A DNA stretch of 64,000 bases from UBA1715 sp045615765 (GCA_045615765.1 JAZLFM010000028.1:49534-113533); one strand, 5' to 3'. Shown: positions 43,828-53,692, counted from the stretch's first letter. Notes: generated from the sequence alone by a model not told the origin. Numbers and translations: made by a program.

Positions 43828-45186
43828 ATGGCACAACAACCTTCAATTCCAAAGGGTACGCGGGATTTCACTCCTGGCGAAATGATGAAACGAAATTACA
43901 TTTTCGACACAATCCGATCTGTTTACAAAACTTACGGATATCTTCCTATTGAAACTCCTGCAATGGAAACAATGCAGACACTTATGGGAAAATACGGAGA
44001 AGAAGGAGACCGATTGATTTTCAAGATTTTAAATTCAGGAGAATTTAAACAAAGCGTTGATAACGAAGGTTATGCAAATGCTTCATCTATACAATTAGCA
44101 AACAAATTTTGCGAAAAAGCATTACGATATGATTTAACAGTGCCATTTGCTCGTTTCGTAGTAATGCATCGCAACGAAATTCAATTGCCATTCAAACGCT
44201 ACCAAATACAACCAGTATGGCGTGCCGATCGTCCACAAAAAGGACGCTATCGCGAATTTTACCAATGTGACGCCGACATTGTTGGAAGCGATTCTTTATT
44301 AAATGAAGTTGAACTTGTTCAAATTATTGACACCGTTTTTACAAAATTCGGTATCAACATTACGGTAAAAATCAACAACAGAAAAATACTTTCAGGAATT
44401 GCTGAAATTATTGGCGAACCTGAAAAAATTGTTGACATAACTGTTGCCATAGACAAATTAGAAAAAATTGGTATAGACAATGTAAATGCAGAACTTCTTT
44501 CTAAAGGCATTACAGAAGATAAAATTGCGAAACTACAACCTATCATTATGTTGAGCGGTAGCAACGAGGAAAAGTTTGCTAAACTTAAAGAAATTCTTGC
44601 CGCTTCGGAAACAGGAATGAAAGGCGTTGAAGAATTGGAATACATATTTGCAATGCTTTCGAATGTTTCAATTAAAGCAACATTACAACTAGACTTAACC
44701 TTAGCACGCGGTTTAAACTATTACACTGGTGCAATTCTCGAAGTAAAGGCAAACGATGTGGAAATGGGAAGTATTTGCGGTGGTGGCCGTTACGACAATC
44801 TAACAGGAATCTTTGGTATGCCAGGACTTTCTGGTGTTGGAATCTCTTTTGGTGCTGATCGTATCTATGATGTTCTTAACCAATTAGATGCTTATCCAAC
44901 CGACACTAAAGAAGCAACAAAACTATTATTCGTAAACTTCGGCGATACAGAGGTTGCATATATTCTACCTATCATTGCAAAATTGCGTTTATCGGGTATT
45001 GCATGCGAATTATACCCTGATTCTGCAAAAATGAAAAAACAGATGGGTTACGCCAACGAGCGCAACATTCCATTTGTAGCGATTGTTGGTGGTGACGAAA
45101 TTGCACAAAACAAAGTGATGGTCAAAAACATGACAACCGGCAAGCAATCACTTGTAGATAAGGATGCTATTGCAGAACTGTTCTAA
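43828..45186 (+). CDS. hisS: histidyl-tRNA synthetase
   Basis: 452 residues, class II synthetase. Motif 1 region PKGTRDFTPGEM, LRYDLTVPFARF, motif 2 QPVWRADRPQKGRYREFYQCDAD, the His-specific ARGLNYYTGAI and the anticodon-binding C-terminal domain (from ~360) are all present. It charges tRNA-His with histidine in the cytoplasm; the matching tRNA-His gene is at 59548-59622. A near -7 box (TATTTTCG, one mismatch) lies about 20 bases upstream, and a strong two-way terminator follows. Confidence 0.97.
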   Translation: MAQQPSIPKGTRDFTPGEMMKRNYIFDTIRSVYKTYGYLPIETPAMETMQTLMGKYGEEGDRLIFKILNSGEFKQSVDNEGYANASSIQLANKFCEKALRYDLTVPFARFVVMHRNEIQLPFKRYQIQPVWRADRPQKGRYREFYQCDADIVGSDSLLNEVELVQIIDTVFTKFGINITVKINNRKILSGIAEIIGEPEKIVDITVAIDKLEKIGIDNVNAELLSKGITEDKIAKLQPIIMLSGSNEEKFAKLKEILAASETGMKGVEELEYIFAMLSNVSIKATLQLDLTLARGLNYYTGAILEVKANDVEMGSICGGGRYDNLTGIFGMPGLSGVGISFGADRIYDVLNQLDAYPTDTKEATKLLFVNFGDTEVAYILPIIAKLRLSGIACELYPDSAKMKKQMGYANERNIPFVAIVGGDEIAQNKVMVKNMTTGKQSLVDKDAIAELF

Positions 45187-45209
45187 AATTCTAAGAGATT
45201 ACTATAAAG

Positions 45210-45238
45210 AAAAAGCCGTTTTAAAAACGGCTTTTTTT
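45210..45238. terminator. two-way terminator between hisS and the thioesterase gene
   Basis: AAAAAGCCGTTTT pairs with AAAACGGCTTTTT around a single-base centre (loop of A/T pairs open). It has T runs on both strands and overlaps the thioesterase stop codon at 45237. Confidence 0.9.
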
Positions 45239-45629
45239 ATTCTTGCAAATGCGCAACTAAATCATCACGCATAGCACCTTGAATAGGAACCGATTTTTGA
45301 GTTTTAAAATCAAAATGGACCAATATAGATTTTGAACGCGCACAAACGGCACCATCTTGCCATAATTCCTGCATTACATCAAAAGAGGAATTTCCCATTC
45401 TACAAATCCATGTTTTTATTTCAACATTACTATGGAAGAAAATTTGTTTCATATAATCAACTTCCATACGAGCCATTATTAAGTTCCAAGCGGCAAAATC
45501 CATTTTAGGATTTAAGATACGGAACAACGGCGTTCTTGCTTCTTCAAACCAACATGGCAAAACAGTATTATTTATATGACCTAATGCATCAGTATCGGCA
45601 ACACGAGGAGTGATTGTATATGTAAACAT
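45237..45629 (-). CDS. hotdog-fold acyl-CoA thioesterase (4HBT family)
   Basis: 130 residues from the ATG at 45629; the frame extension to 45647 starts at a TTG and overlaps the neighbour. The 4-hydroxybenzoyl-CoA thioesterase signature DTDALGHINNTVLPCWFEEAR holds the catalytic-type Asp, and the central strand NLIMARMEVDYMKQI is typical. It hydrolyses an acyl-CoA thioester; substrate unknown. It starts 5 bases after the stop of the upstream lipoprotein gene, so it is co-transcribed with it. Confidence 0.88.
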   Translation of the reverse strand: MFTYTITPRVADTDALGHINNTVLPCWFEEARTPLFRILNPKMDFAAWNLIMARMEVDYMKQIFFHSNVEIKTWICRMGNSSFDVMQELWQDGAVCARSKSILVHFDFKTQKSVPIQGAMRDDLVAHLQE

Positions 45630-45633
45630 AATT

Positions 45634-47286
45634 TTATGGTAAAACAATATTTAGCAATGAATTTAATTGATACAAACTATTGTTTGTCGTATCTTGTAGT
45701 TCTACAACAATAGAACCTTCATACGAATCTCCCAATCGCATTTCAGCAGACTTCACTATCGAAGAATATTGTTCAACTAATGGTAAAACATCCATTTCCT
45801 TCAAATAATCTTTCATTGTTGCTGGAAAATCCGCAACCGTAAAATCCATATAATGATATGACGCACAGTTATTTGTATTTTGTTGCAAATCTTTCATGGT
45901 CTTTCCGTTTACCGTTGAAACAATAGGCAAGAATTCAACCTCATCTTTTACCTTTGATTCCGCATAGATTTTATCGGTTGTAAACAGGAATACATTATCC
46001 TTACAAACAACATACGCAGGGAAATTCATAATTTTCGAAAAATCGAAAAGTCCCGGAGCCATTTGTTCACAAACATCCTTAGAGATGTGAGTTAATACCA
46101 TATTTGGAATACGAGAGTCATTCAAAGATGATGCTATAACTAAATGTGGGAAAGTTACTTTCTGATCTTTTTGCAAGTGTTTCCAAACCATTGCACCCTT
46201 ATCTATTTTTTGCGCAAACTCCATAGCACGAACTTTTTCTAAAGAAACATCATACATAGAGAACACGCAGTCACCTTTGAATGCTAGAGCTAAATCTTGC
46301 AATGTTAAATTTAGTTTCGCTAATTCCTTTTTAGCATACAAACCATATTCAGAATCTTCTATCACATCCATAAACTTCTCTGTATTAACACCAAGAGAAG
46401 CAAACCACATCGTATTTTTAGGTAACACTCGGCAAATAGATGAATCAAAATTCTTTGCTACGAAATTATGCTTCTTCCAAAAACGCTTAAATGATCTTCC
46501 CGGATTACATTGTAAGGATACCTGTACTTGTTTATCAAATATTGCATTTATATGAAGATAATTGTCACGCAAAATTGATTCCGGAATATTTTTAGAACTA
46601 ATCCATTTCGGCAATTCACTATACCACAACTTGTAATAGTCTATAATTTCTGATGTCGATAACCAAACTCCTAAATCAGATTTTTCTTCACAAAAAGTCT
46701 TATAATCTTTATTTTTTGCCAATGATTTCTTGGTAGAAAAAATTTCACGAATACATTCAGGAATACCTTTAGTATGCATAGTTGCCGAGCCAAATATTGC
46801 AATTTCATTATTATATGCTATCCACGAAATTCTATCATTGAAATTTTCATAGCAAACACAATTACCACAATCTGCCAACACACGAAAACGTTCGCTTAGG
46901 TTCTTTTTCAAATATGCAGAAAACGCTGCAGAATCTTTCAGCATTACCGACATACATTTATATGAGTTTTTAAACTCTTTCGAAGGAACCAAATAAGCAA
47001 TCACATTCGACGATGTGTCTAAACCACAATCATCTTTAGTGAAAAAGGTTTTTACCGCCAAATCAAATGTCTCACTAGAGAAACCATATCCATTAAAAAA
47101 TTCCAAGACCTTTGTTGCCGACTGCTCTCCCTGCGGACCAGCTTTTTGCATCATAGATCTATAGTCAATAGAAATAACTGACGCTGTCTTTCCTGGAATA
47201 TATTCCATCTGTCGTGAAACTTTCGTACACGATGTTATCGCAAACAACATTGCTATAACAGAAAGAAGAAGTAGATTTTTTCTCAT
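45634..47286 (-). CDS. DUF4836-like lipoprotein
   Basis: 550 residues. A lipoprotein signal ends AITSC (Cys near residue 20). Two similar alpha/beta halves contain segments such as YIPGKTASVISIDYRSMM and, later, a pattern of short hydrophobic strands. This looks like the DUF4836 family, in which the N-terminal line 'IP..A..V..ID...' is typical of Bacteroidales surface or periplasmic lipoproteins. Function unknown. A full promoter (ATTG-N18-TATATTTG) lies 25 bases upstream. The thioesterase gene follows 4-5 bases after the stop. Confidence 0.65.
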   Translation of the reverse strand: MRKNLLLLSVIAMLFAITSCTKVSRQMEYIPGKTASVISIDYRSMMQKAGPQGEQSATKVLEFFNGYGFSSETFDLAVKTFFTKDDCGLDTSSNVIAYLVPSKEFKNSYKCMSVMLKDSAAFSAYLKKNLSERFRVLADCGNCVCYENFNDRISWIAYNNEIAIFGSATMHTKGIPECIREIFSTKKSLAKNKDYKTFCEEKSDLGVWLSTSEIIDYYKLWYSELPKWISSKNIPESILRDNYLHINAIFDKQVQVSLQCNPGRSFKRFWKKHNFVAKNFDSSICRVLPKNTMWFASLGVNTEKFMDVIEDSEYGLYAKKELAKLNLTLQDLALAFKGDCVFSMYDVSLEKVRAMEFAQKIDKGAMVWKHLQKDQKVTFPHLVIASSLNDSRIPNMVLTHISKDVCEQMAPGLFDFSKIMNFPAYVVCKDNVFLFTTDKIYAESKVKDEVEFLPIVSTVNGKTMKDLQQNTNNCASYHYMDFTVADFPATMKDYLKEMDVLPLVEQYSSIVKSAEMRLGDSYEGSIVVELQDTTNNSLYQLNSLLNIVLP

Positions 47287-47310
47287 AATCCCGACATTTT
47301 GTGACTACTA

Positions 47311-47340
47311 CAAATATACATTTTTTGTTCAATTGACAAT
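47311..47340 (-). promoter_or_regulatory. promoter of the lipoprotein-thioesterase operon
   Basis: On the minus strand ATTG (47340-47337), an 18-base spacer and TATATTTG (47318-47311), 25 bases before the ATG at 47286. Confidence 0.75.
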
Positions 47341-47380
47341 AGCGAATTGTTGATTTTAGCACTCCGATTTACCGAAACAA

Positions 47381-48454
47381 CTATCGTTCAATTGTTCCAC
47401 CTGCAATTACATCTTCTCCTTCATAAAATACCGCCGACTGACCAGGAGTTACGGCCCATACCGGTTGTTCAAAAATCACTTTGTAAGTTTTTTCATCTAA
47501 TTGTTCTACCGAACAAGCGGCTGGTTGAGTATTGTAGCGAATTTTTGCTGACAAAGATTTTGCTTCTGCAAACGACTCATATTTCATAAAATGCATAGAA
47601 GAAACTATCACCTCAGTTGTCAATAAATCATCTCTATATCCTACCGTTATAGTATTGTTTTCTTTATTGATTGCCTGCACATAAGCAGGAACGCCTAATG
47701 CTATTCCCAAACCTTTTCGCTGACCAATAGTATAAAATGGAAAACCTTCGTGAGTACCTATTTTCTTTCCATCAGCTAAGATGAAATCACCTTTTTTTAT
47801 AATCTCATTTATATTTGGCACATATTGACGTAAAAATCCACGATAGTCATCATCAGGAATAAAACAGATTTCCTGACTTTCTGATTTTTTTGCCAAATCT
47901 TCAAATCCATATTTTACGGCAAGTTCCTTTATTTCTGACTTTTTGTATTGTCCTAAAGGAAACACCGTCTTTGCCAATTGTGCTTGGTTTAAATTCCACA
48001 TCACATACGATTGGTCTTTGGTTAAATCAACACCTCTACGAACAAAAAATCTATTGCCTTCGGATACAATTTGAGCATAATGACCTGTAGCAATTTTTGA
48101 ACAGCCAAGTTCTTCCGCTTTTTGTATAATGCCTTTCCATTTCACATTCGGATTGCAAACAACACAAGGATTTGGCGTTCTTGCCTGCATATACTCGTCC
48201 ACAAAATTTTTCACCACACATTGCTTAAATTCTTCACGAACATCTACAACATAGTGAGGCACACCGATTCTTTCGGCAAACTGTCGTGCTTCGTCAACAG
48301 CTTTTGTACTACAGCAACCTGTTTGGATTTCATCACTATTCCACATTTGTAATGTTATTCCAACAATATCAAAGCCGCTGTCTCTCAACAACAAAGCTGT
48401 TATACTGCTATCAACGCCGCCACTCATTGCAACCGCAATTTTCTCACTTGCCAT
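47381..48454 (-). CDS. mnmA: tRNA-specific 2-thiouridylase
   Basis: 357 residues from the ATG at 48454. The longest frame starts at a TTG inside the -7 box at 48473, so it is too long. Features are the ATP pyrophosphatase loop AMSGGVDSSITALLL, the nucleophile Cys region NPCVVCNPNVKW and the second catalytic Cys in SQEICFIPDDDYR, plus the C-terminal tRNA-binding beta domain (QPVWAVTPGQSAVFY). It makes s2U34 in the anticodons of tRNA Lys, Glu and Gln. Confidence 0.95.
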   Translation of the reverse strand: MASEKIAVAMSGGVDSSITALLLRDSGFDIVGITLQMWNSDEIQTGCCSTKAVDEARQFAERIGVPHYVVDVREEFKQCVVKNFVDEYMQARTPNPCVVCNPNVKWKGIIQKAEELGCSKIATGHYAQIVSEGNRFFVRRGVDLTKDQSYVMWNLNQAQLAKTVFPLGQYKKSEIKELAVKYGFEDLAKKSESQEICFIPDDDYRGFLRQYVPNINEIIKKGDFILADGKKIGTHEGFPFYTIGQRKGLGIALGVPAYVQAINKENNTITVGYRDDLLTTEVIVSSMHFMKYESFAEAKSLSAKIRYNTQPAACSVEQLDEKTYKVIFEQPVWAVTPGQSAVFYEGEDVIAGGTIER

Positions 48455-48472
48455 ACTTAAAAATTTTGTATT

Positions 48473-48480
48473 CAAATGTA
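48473..48480 (-). promoter_or_regulatory. -7 promoter box of mnmA
   Basis: TACATTTG on the minus strand, 18 bases before the ATG at 48454. No TTTG at -33. It decides against the longer frame that begins inside it. Confidence 0.55.
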
Positions 48481-48607
48481 AAATTTTTCACTAGACTACT
48501 GAAGGTTTAAAAATAAAATTTGCTCCTTGTAAAATACTTTCGTTATTTTGCAGTTATGGTTTTGGAGTTTTCCGTAACGAAGAAACATACTTTTATACAG
48601 AAATACA

Positions 48608-51310
48608 TTGAAAAATATACTATACAAAGTTTTCGTTTTGGTTAGCATTTTGTCGCTAATGTGTTGTTCTACAAAGAAAAACACATTCCGCACAAGAGCA
48701 TATCATAATATGACTTCGCGCTATAATGTTTATTTTAACGGACGCGAAGCATACAAAAATGGAGTATCGACTCTTGAACACAACTACAAAGAGCCATTCA
48801 ACGATATTCTTCCTGTATTCTACTACAAAGAAAAGAAACTATTACCGCCTATTGCCGGCGATATGGACAAGGCATATAATAAAGCTACAAAAGTCATTAA
48901 AGAGCATTCGATTACTGCTAAACCACAAACTAAAAGTCAAGCTTCTACTCCACGACAAAAAACATTCTACGCACAACGTGAATTCAATAAATGGGTAGAT
49001 GATTCTTATTTGTTAATGGGAAAATCATTTTTCTATAAGGCGAACTACTTCGAAGCTCAAAAGAATTTTATCTATTTGCTAAACGAATATAAAGGACAGA
49101 AAATTTGCTACGAGACAAATCTCTGGTTAGCTCGTACAAAGGTTGAAATGGGCCAATACGACGAAGCGAGAGAAATTCTTGACAAGTTAGTAGAAGACGA
49201 ACAAAATTGTCCTGAAAAACTGAGAAAACAATGTTATCCTATCTATGCCGACATCTATATCCAACAAAAGATGTACGAGGAAGCAATTCAATCGTTGCTA
49301 ACATCGATAGACAACACAAGAAAGAAAAAAGAAAAAATCAGATACAAATACATTATCGCACAGCTCTATCAAGAACTCGGCGACAACTCCAACGCACTAA
49401 AATACTACGACGAAGTCATAAAAATGAATCCACAATACGACATAGCTTTTAATGCGAAAATCAACAAAGCTACATCGTTCGATGGTAGTACATCAAGCAA
49501 GGAAGTGCTTAATTCCTTGAACAAATTGCTTAAAGACGAAAAAAACAAAGAGTATCAAGATCAGATTTATTTCGCAATGGCAAATGTCCACTATACCGAC
49601 GGTGACGAAGACGATGCTATCGAATGTTACGAAAAATCCATAGCGACAAGTGTTTCAAATCCACAACAAAAAGCAATGTCGTACCTTTCTATCGGCGAGA
49701 TTTATTATGGCTATAGAAAATATATTCAAGCACAGCCTTATCTTGATAGTTGTATGAAGGAATTGCCGGAAACTTATAGAAACTACAATGAAATCCGTAC
49801 TAAATCCGACAATTTGAATGTATTGGCAAAGAACGTACACGGCGCCGAATATGAAGACAGCGTGCAACGTATCGCCAATATGAGTTCTAAAGAGCGAAAT
49901 ACATACATCGACAACATAATCGAAAAAATTCGAAAAGAAGAAGAACTGAAACGCCAAGAGGAAGAAATTGCCAATATGAATTCAAACCTATATAATCAAG
50001 AGTTTGGACTTAATAACCAAAAGGTTTCGGGAAGTTGGTATTTCTACAACGAAAGTGTTGCTAAATTCGGTAAAACGGAATTTAAGAAACGCTGGGGCGA
50101 CAGAGCCTTGGAGGATAACTGGCGTCGTAGTAATAAGAATTCTTCCAGCGACTTATTTACCGATAACGAATCTTCTGACGAAAGTGATGAATTTGGAGAA
50201 GAAAACGAACCTAAGAAACTACTTGTAACAGATAAAAAATCACGAGAATATTATCTGCAAAATTTACCGTTAACAGATTCATTGAAGAAAATCTCGAACA
50301 TCAAAATCGAGAATTATATGTTCAACACTGGTATGGCATATATGAATTTGATTCACGATAACCAATACGCTATCAAAGCATTAGAAGATTTCGTAAATAG
50401 ATTCCCTAACAGCGAATACAAACCTATGGCTTTGTATTATTTATATCAACTGTACGGGGAAACCAACAACAGCGCTAAAGCGTCGTCGGTTAAAAATGAG
50501 TGTATCTCGAAATATCCAGAAAGCAATTATGCAAAAGCGTTATCTGACCCTGATTTCCAGAAAAATCTAAAAGCACGCGACAAAGAATTAGAAAAAGAAT
50601 ATGCCGATTGCTACAGATCGTACTTGCGTAACGATTTCACTACAATCAACAGAAAATGTCGCACGCTTATTGCGAAAAATGCAGACTCTTACTTAGTACC
50701 AAAATTCAAGTTATTGCTTGCCTTAGCCGATGGCAAACAAAAAGGAACAGATGCTTTAAAAAAGAATCTTGAAGACTATGTGAAAGAATATCCGAAAACA
50801 GAAGAAGGTCAGTATGCAAAAAAACTGATCGCATATCTTCAATCTAACCAATCAAACGCGACATTTGAGTCGGCAATGATTTCGCAAAGTAACCCAACTA
50901 CGGGAACGAATGCCAAAGAAGATGTTCAGGAAGAAAAAGAAATCTATGAATTCGAAGAAAATACACCACATTATTTTGTTATTAGTGGTAAGCAAGAATT
51001 TGTTGACTTTAATAGATTGAAATTTAATTTCATAAACTACAACCTTGACTTCTTTACGAACTTTAATTTCGAAATAGAAATCAAAGAAATTGATTCTAAA
51101 TATGCTCTATTGCTCATAAAAACTCTTTCGACAAAGAAACAGGCTATGAGTTATTTAGAACTGATAGAATTCAATCCTGAAATCTACGATGGTATAGATA
51201 AGATATTCACTGCAAAATATGTGATTTCCCAGAAAAACTACCAAGCACTTTTGCAAGACAAAGACATATCGAAATACTTAGAATTCTACGATGAATATTA
51301 TGCACAATAA
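48608..51310 (+). CDS. porW: PorW/SprE-like T9SS lipoprotein with TPR repeats
   Basis: 900 residues; Flavobacterium SprE is of similar size and Porphyromonas PorW is shorter. A lipoprotein signal ends in LSLMCC (Cys near residue 20). The family hallmark TRAYHNMTSRYNVYFNGREAY follows at once. TPR-type helical repeats fill ~130-400 (KMYEEAIQSLLTSID, NSNALKYYDEVIKMNPQYDIA) and further repeats 580-760. PorW/SprE is an outer-membrane lipoprotein required for T9SS secretion. The start must be TTG at 48608: no ATG or GTG lies between the upstream in-frame stop (48575) and the signal peptide. A TTTG-N21-TATTTTG promoter-like pair is about 60 bases upstream. It is the first gene of an overlapping three-gene operon. 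Confidence 0.88.
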   Translation: MKNILYKVFVLVSILSLMCCSTKKNTFRTRAYHNMTSRYNVYFNGREAYKNGVSTLEHNYKEPFNDILPVFYYKEKKLLPPIAGDMDKAYNKATKVIKEHSITAKPQTKSQASTPRQKTFYAQREFNKWVDDSYLLMGKSFFYKANYFEAQKNFIYLLNEYKGQKICYETNLWLARTKVEMGQYDEAREILDKLVEDEQNCPEKLRKQCYPIYADIYIQQKMYEEAIQSLLTSIDNTRKKKEKIRYKYIIAQLYQELGDNSNALKYYDEVIKMNPQYDIAFNAKINKATSFDGSTSSKEVLNSLNKLLKDEKNKEYQDQIYFAMANVHYTDGDEDDAIECYEKSIATSVSNPQQKAMSYLSIGEIYYGYRKYIQAQPYLDSCMKELPETYRNYNEIRTKSDNLNVLAKNVHGAEYEDSVQRIANMSSKERNTYIDNIIEKIRKEEELKRQEEEIANMNSNLYNQEFGLNNQKVSGSWYFYNESVAKFGKTEFKKRWGDRALEDNWRRSNKNSSSDLFTDNESSDESDEFGEENEPKKLLVTDKKSREYYLQNLPLTDSLKKISNIKIENYMFNTGMAYMNLIHDNQYAIKALEDFVNRFPNSEYKPMALYYLYQLYGETNNSAKASSVKNECISKYPESNYAKALSDPDFQKNLKARDKELEKEYADCYRSYLRNDFTTINRKCRTLIAKNADSYLVPKFKLLLALADGKQKGTDALKKNLEDYVKEYPKTEEGQYAKKLIAYLQSNQSNATFESAMISQSNPTTGTNAKEDVQEEKEIYEFEENTPHYFVISGKQEFVDFNRLKFNFINYNLDFFTNFNFEIEIKEIDSKYALLLIKTLSTKKQAMSYLELIEFNPEIYDGIDKIFTAKYVISQKNYQALLQDKDISKYLEFYDEYYAQ

Positions 51311-52064
51311 TTTGTTACGAAGCATATTATTTGTTGTTTTTCTATGTACGACAACACTCTCATTTTCACAGAAAATATTCTCTGGACGCATTGTTGACGC
51401 CGATAGCAAAGAAGCGGTAGTAAAAGCCTATGTAGAAAATTCTTCAAAACACCTTATTTGCGAATCAAATCAAAACGGCCGATTCGAAATCTATGCAGAA
51501 ATCGGCGACACACTTGTGTTTTCGAGCATAGGTTACTATTGGGCAAAACACATTGTTTCCGAAGAACAAAATCTTGTGTTTCATCTTGCCCCGCAGGTTT
51601 ATGAAATTGGCACTGTATTAAAAATGTTCCCGTATAATTACGAAGAACTTACAAGAAAAGTTTTGAGTATGAAACCTGTGGAAGATACTCTAAAACTAAA
51701 TCTGGAACACGAACCATTTTTGCCTATAAACACCCATCAGGCTGGACAACTTAATTATACTATTGACGGAGCACTTACCACGCTCTACAACGCAACAAAC
51801 CGCCACGCAAAAAATGCAATCAAAGCGGCGGAACTGCTAAACCACAAAGAAAACATTCTTATCATAAACAAGAAATTCAATAAACAAATGGTCGTGGAAA
51901 TGACAAATATTCCAGACGAATATTTCGACAAATTCATCACTTTTTGCAATTTCAGCGATGATTTTTTACTCAACACATCCGAGTTTCAAATCATTATGGC
52001 TATTTGTTTCAAATATGACTGTTTTGTTGAACTATACCCTGAACTAAAGAACTCTCTCAACTAA
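51291..52064 (+). CDS. secreted carboxypeptidase-D-like domain protein
   Basis: 257 residues. Signal peptide (about 1-25, ending LSFSQ). Residues ~28-105 are a CarboxypepD_reg-like Ig fold: FSGRIVDADSKEAVVKAYVEN ... GRFEIYAEIGDTLVFSSIGY, as found at the N-terminus of SusC/TonB-dependent receptors but here without a barrel. The remaining 150 residues are helical and match nothing I know. The start overlaps the 3' end of the porW gene by 20 bases and the stop overlaps the next ATG, so translation is coupled across all three genes. Confidence 0.75.
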   Translation: MNIMHNNLLRSILFVVFLCTTTLSFSQKIFSGRIVDADSKEAVVKAYVENSSKHLICESNQNGRFEIYAEIGDTLVFSSIGYYWAKHIVSEEQNLVFHLAPQVYEIGTVLKMFPYNYEELTRKVLSMKPVEDTLKLNLEHEPFLPINTHQAGQLNYTIDGALTTLYNATNRHAKNAIKAAELLNHKENILIINKKFNKQMVVEMTNIPDEYFDKFITFCNFSDDFLLNTSEFQIIMAICFKYDCFVELYPELKNSLN

Positions 52065-53209
52065 TGGAAATGCAAAATTTCGACATAGCAATAATTGGCG
52101 CCGGACCGGCAGGTTGTTCAGCTGCACTAACACTACAAGATTCTGCATTATCCGTTGCAGTATTTGAAAAATCAACATTTCCACGTCAGAAGATTTGTGG
52201 AGATGGACTTTGCGACAGAACTATAAATACACTAAAAGCTATCAAACCGTCATATCTTGACGAATTTCTTGCAAAGCATAATCCACTTTGTATCAAGCAA
52301 ACAAAGCTAACCTACAAAAATAAATCATATCTTGTTGATTTTAAAAACTTTGGTTATATAAGCAAACGTGTTGATTTTGACAATTTCCTATTCTCATTAG
52401 TAAAAAGAGACTGTGCAAACACAACCATATTCGAGCAATGCACGATTCAATCTGCAACAAAACACGACCAAGGTTTTGTTCTACAAGATGGAGAAGGAAA
52501 TAACTATCAAGCAAAAATTATACTGGTGTGCAACGGAGCTTCTTCAAAAATAGCCCGCACACTCACAAACGAAAAGCCAAACGAAAACATGGGCGTTGCC
52601 GTTCGTGCGTACTACAAAAACGTACAAGAAATTGAAGCAAACACTATGGAACTCCACTACAAAAAAGAATTTTTCCCAGGCTATTTGTGGATATTTCCTA
52701 TTGCCGACGGTACGGCAAATGTTGGATTTGGTTGTAAGACAGAAAATCCTATCTGTGAAAGCGAAAGCTACCGTGACATAATGGAAAACTGGATAATCAA
52801 TGACGAAGAGCTTCGCAAGCGTTTTTCCGAAAGTGAACGAATTACTCCAATTCAAGGGGGACTTATTCCCTACAATAATGGAACATTCTCGTGCGTAGGC
52901 GACAACTTCTGCATATGCGGAGACGCCGCACATTTAATTGATCCAATTTCCGGTGGCGGAATCGGTTCTGCAATGCTAAGCGGACGATTTGCAGCACAAC
53001 AAGCAGAAATTTGCATAAAGAATGGAAATTGCAATAAGGAATCCCTACTCGACTACGAAAAAAATCTACGGAAACGAGTAGAAAAAGAAATGACCACAAG
53101 AGCAAGCATACAAAAAACTATCAGTAATCACCCATGGTTTCTTGATATACTTGCATTTTTCGGCCGCCAAGCATGGATCTTCAACAAGATAAAAAACTGG
53201 TATTTGTAA
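52064..53209 (+). CDS. geranylgeranyl-reductase-family FAD-dependent oxidoreductase
   Basis: 381 residues. The N-terminal dinucleotide motif is AIIGAGPAGCSAALTL, then FEKSTFPRQKICGDGL (a signature of the geranylgeranyl reductase/halogenase-like group), and the second FAD contact CICGDAAHLIDPISGGGIGSAM. Members reduce isoprenoid double bonds or oxidise small molecules; the substrate is not known here. A lipid or quinone side-chain role is possible. The ATG shares bases with the stop of the previous gene (TAATG). It is in the same operon as porW, which is an odd linkage. Confidence 0.88.
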   Translation: MEMQNFDIAIIGAGPAGCSAALTLQDSALSVAVFEKSTFPRQKICGDGLCDRTINTLKAIKPSYLDEFLAKHNPLCIKQTKLTYKNKSYLVDFKNFGYISKRVDFDNFLFSLVKRDCANTTIFEQCTIQSATKHDQGFVLQDGEGNNYQAKIILVCNGASSKIARTLTNEKPNENMGVAVRAYYKNVQEIEANTMELHYKKEFFPGYLWIFPIADGTANVGFGCKTENPICESESYRDIMENWIINDEELRKRFSESERITPIQGGLIPYNNGTFSCVGDNFCICGDAAHLIDPISGGGIGSAMLSGRFAAQQAEICIKNGNCNKESLLDYEKNLRKRVEKEMTTRASIQKTISNHPWFLDILAFFGRQAWIFNKIKNWYL

Positions 53210-53238
53210 TGGGATTTTCACTTATACATTAATAGAAT

Positions 53239-53664
53239 ATGAAAAATTTTAAGATTCTACTAATTGGGGTAATTATGTTTTTATTTCCAAGATGTCAAAC
53301 ATCAAGTCACATATCTTATATGACTTCAGATTATGCAAAAGAGGAAACACTTATTTTATTATATAGTAAAATTATCGATAGGGGAAGTTTTTATTTTTTA
53401 TCCGACAATGGGACGACTTGCCGATTAACGGTATATTCGTATCGTTTTGATAAAAAAACGAAAAAGACTTCGTATTCTAAAATACGTGTCGAAGATTATA
53501 AATTCGAAGATTCTTGTGTTAAGAATTTGTCTTGGTTGAATGCGGACTTATTCAAAACTCAATTTTTGAATAATGAATATTTTAAACAAATATTTCCACC
53601 AAATTTTCTCGATTTATCCAATGATGAAAAAATGAGTCTGTTCGAAAATTTATCAAGACAATAA
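53239..53664 (+). CDS. small secreted/lipoprotein, C-terminus altered by a one-base deletion
   Basis: 141 residues with a lipoprotein-like signal (ILLIGVIMFLFPRC; Cys near residue 19). The rest is a compact mixed alpha/beta protein of unknown function. The last ~15 codons are a frame-shifted version of a sequence found again at 54848-54942: an A6 run here versus A7 there. With one more A the frame would continue as DEKNESVRKFIKTIKIV and end at a TAA at 53679-53681, matching the second copy. So the annotated C-terminus is probably a recent frameshift. Starts 29 bases after the reductase gene; no family recognised. Confidence 0.55.
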   Translation: MKNFKILLIGVIMFLFPRCQTSSHISYMTSDYAKEETLILLYSKIIDRGSFYFLSDNGTTCRLTVYSYRFDKKTKKTSYSKIRVEDYKFEDSCVKNLSWLNADLFKTQFLNNEYFKQIFPPNFLDLSNDEKMSLFENLSRQ

Positions 53665-53691
53665 AGATAGTCTGTAATTAAACTAAACTTG
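53622..53691 (+). repeat. direct repeat copy 1 (gene 3' end)
   Basis: The last part of the 53239 gene plus its 3' flank. It shares near-identical sequence with 54848-54942, apart from one A fewer in a homopolymer and the lack of a 23-base segment. Both copies continue into the same CTGTAATTAAACTAAACTTG. Confidence 0.8.
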
Positions 53692-53692
53692 T

